Below, piece by piece: positions 61,700-64,000 of a DNA stretch of 64,000 bases. A program made the translations under genes and the position numbers. The DNA comes from Nautilus pompilius (taxonomy: Eukaryota; Mollusca; Cephalopoda; Nautilida; Nautilidae): the NCBI GenBank assembly GCA_018389105.1, contig JACATO010000626.1, positions 496,001-560,000 on the forward strand. The letters run 5' to 3'. Position 1 is the first letter of the stretch. Every line of letters starts with the position of its first letter. The notes beneath the pieces are model-generated. The model made no database searches, was not told where the DNA came from, and worked only from the letters and a program-made list of their open reading frames with translations.

Positions 61700-64000
61700 G
61701 AACAACCAAAATTTCAATGTGTTTGATTTATTATGGCCAGCAGAACAGTTGAAATAGGTCTGGAAACTGCCAGATCAATTATTTAGCATCACCTGGAGAA
61801 TATGTACCAGGGTAAAACAGAAAACCCTAAATGTTTCTTTGAAGCACAAACAGTATTTTCTATTATTTTGATCTTATTAAACTTCCACACAAACTTTTAA
61901 GAATAAGATGAGAAAGAGGTCTTTTTTTTTTATTAGAATACTGGGATGTTTGATCTGGAAACCTTATATAATGTTATAATGTCTTAATTAATAGGTAAGC
62001 TCTCTAACATCTCTAACCTTATTTATTAAAAAAGAAAAAAAATGTGTGAATTTAGTCATTGTTTAATTAAAGAATGTATTATAAAGTTTACAAATTTATC
62101 AATTAGTTTTCTAATTCCTGGTGGCTCTAAAAACCAGAAACATCATATTAAACCATAAAATATTAATTGTCATATTATCTGATATGGAGTTAGGAAAACA
62201 CTTTCACCCTTTATCCATCCCAATCTGAGTGCTATTGATATTCCACAGGTGTACTTTATTCTCTGCTTTAGGAAAGCACCACCTTCTAGTAACTGTACAA
62301 GTTTATAGGTGGCAAAGAGGTAAACAAATTTTGAAGACTGATTAAAAAATGGCTGCATTTCATGCAACTAGCCGACGGAAAAAAGTTTAAGAAGAAATCT
62401 TTTTCTGAAACCTAAGGGTAAATTAAGAGAGAATGAGGAACCCTTTTCTGATTTTCCTTAACCAAAACATTGGTAGTTTATCTTAATAAACGAAAAAAAA
62501 AGGAAAAGCACATTTTGGAGAAAAGGTTAAAGACCCTAGCTTTCCTTCCTTAACTCCTCTGTTCCAAAAAGCTTAATATATACGAAATCAGCTTGATTTC
62601 TAAGTTAAGTATCCTGAGCTTAGCTTATTATTATTGATAAAACTTGTCATAATACACTTCTGATGTTATCTAGAACAGTTAATCTTGCTTTATGAAAAAT
62701 TCATCAACATCAGCTTCAAAACATCCAGAAAAAATTTTCCTTGATGAAGCAGTACAAATTTCCAAAATATATATTTGGGAAGAACAACAAAAAGAGATCA
62801 ATCAGAACGAAGGGGTGCAAAAGTACCCAAGGTTGAACTATGATGCTGAATGCAATGCAGCCTTTCGCTACTTCTTTATGAGAGCTGCTCATAAAGGTAA
62901 AGTTTTATTTATAAAATAAGATCCAGTCTTCTTTAGCAAAAGCTAATGTACTGGCAGGACAGACTACTGTCTTCAACAAACACAAAACATGTTATTGCCA
63001 CCAGAAGGTGAATGACATCCTCATTCCACTAGCTAAGTAAATCTCCAGCAACATTGGTGACTTATTGAGTCAGCATAAAAATAAAGGTAACTAACAAAAA
63101 GATGTTCTTAATGATTTCCAAAATATCAGGTTTTTCATATGCCAAAGTCTGCTGCAGGTAGATAGTGATGAGGATGATGACAGTAACTTTATCTAGCTCC
63201 TGCACATTTAGGAAGATAATTTCCTTGAGATCAAAGTGTGGATCAAGAAAAACACTAAGATTTCACACCTCATGAAATTTCCAATGGGTGTCTGCAATTC
63301 CTGGCATTGCAAATCATTTGGAAAGTGAGTCAGAATATTCATGAGAGTGATTGTTTCTGCATTAAAACAGATAAATGTACTGACATCAAAATCAGGTGAA
63401 CAGGTGAAGATCTTCAAGATTATAGGATTTCCCTGGTTTCAATGAAATGAGAGGCATCTATGCAGACTATATTCTGTTCCATAAAAGATGTTCTTCTATG
63501 GATGAAAGTCAAGCTGTTTGATTGTTGAGACTATTTCTAGCATAGTGGTTCTAACACGACTGAGAGACGAACAGTGTGGCAAAACAAATCATTGCAGAAG
63601 TATAGCATGGTGCACTGACACACTGTCATGCACATGCATTAAATATTAGGAGTAGCGCAATCCCATCAAGCTATCCAAAGTTTACTGCAAAGTCTTTGAA
63701 ACTGATTTTGTAATAAAAAAGCTGGTAAAGTTCTTGCCAAAAGAGAAACCTACCTTTGGCCAGATCAAGACAGAAATCACTAAAGAAAACTTGTGTGTTT
63801 GTGTTGATATGAGCAGATTTTAGCCTACAAGAAAGGTGGTTCATGACTATTTTGATGGCAGCATCCTTGAGAACTATAAGTCTGAAAGCATCTCTGGGAA
63901 GAATGCCTAGAGATATGGTTGTGGCTGGATGCTAAAGAAAGGATAACTGAAGTGTGCAGATGTTGCAATACAACCTGATTTTTTAACTACAGCTTTGTGA
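61700..64000 (+). pseudogene. TTF-finger hAT transposase relic, copy 2 (cut by window end)
   Basis: Collinear with copy 1 (42320-44490), at roughly 70-75% identity by eye over its first 1.8 kb. Shared words include TGTCATATTATCTGAT and CTGAGTGCTATTG. At 62692-62919 an open frame reads MKNSSTSASKHPEKIFLDEA and later PRLNYDAECNAAFRYFFMRA, the TTF-finger region. The Cys residues that copy 1 keeps (AFCHLC) are Tyr and Phe here. Its last 480 bp (63523-64000) jump to about 99% identity with 44014-44490. The element continues beyond the window. Confidence 0.65.

Noticed and set aside
1-64000. CRISPR arrays, tRNA or rRNA genes, bacterial operons or phage.
   Set aside because: No regularly spaced repeats, no convincing polymerase III boxes A and B together, no rRNA core, and no prokaryotic-type gene density. 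The window is eukaryotic.

Overview
This is eukaryotic, almost certainly metazoan, nuclear DNA. It is very AT-rich and has no long open frame. It carries CA/TG, TA and TAA microsatellites and many decayed DNA transposons. The families seen are Tc1-like, mariner, Tigger/pogo-like, several hAT groups, and one LINE 3' end. This mixture fits an intron-rich, repeat-rich animal genome with AT-biased composition, such as a cephalopod mollusc or a chelicerate. The sequence alone does not fix the species, and no mitochondrial, rRNA or tRNA gene was seen.

Layout. 1-2.3 kb: 3' part of a Tigger-like transposase, then a Tigger-type MITE. About 6-19 kb: a chain of short open stretches on the minus strand bounded by good splice signals (best at 14635-14793, 11202-11277 and 5980-6024). 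I read these as exons of one unidentified gene with kilobase introns that hold a Tc1-like relic. 19.9-20.5 kb: a pogo/Tigger MITE with TA duplication. 22.9-28.4 kb: a transposon cluster of two Tc1-like relics, a TAA microsatellite, an almost full-length mariner with terminal inverted repeats, and a third Tc1-like relic. 31.4-31.95 and 41.69-42.18 kb: two GC-rich islands in opposite orientation that are copies of one hairpin-rich repeat. 33-38 kb: two BED-finger hAT relics. 40.46-41.5 kb: a probable MITE. 42.3-45.3 kb and 61.7-64 kb: two copies of a TTF-finger hAT element, the second cut by the window end. 49.7-52 kb: a LINE tail and a hAT MITE with a perfect 8-bp target duplication. 53.3-59.5 kb: three more Tc1-like relics.

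No cellular gene can be named. The most unusual signals are the GC-rich hairpin repeat, whose two copies keep paired stems and a TTCG loop through base changes, and a block of about 480 bp that is about 99% identical between two otherwise strongly diverged hAT copies.
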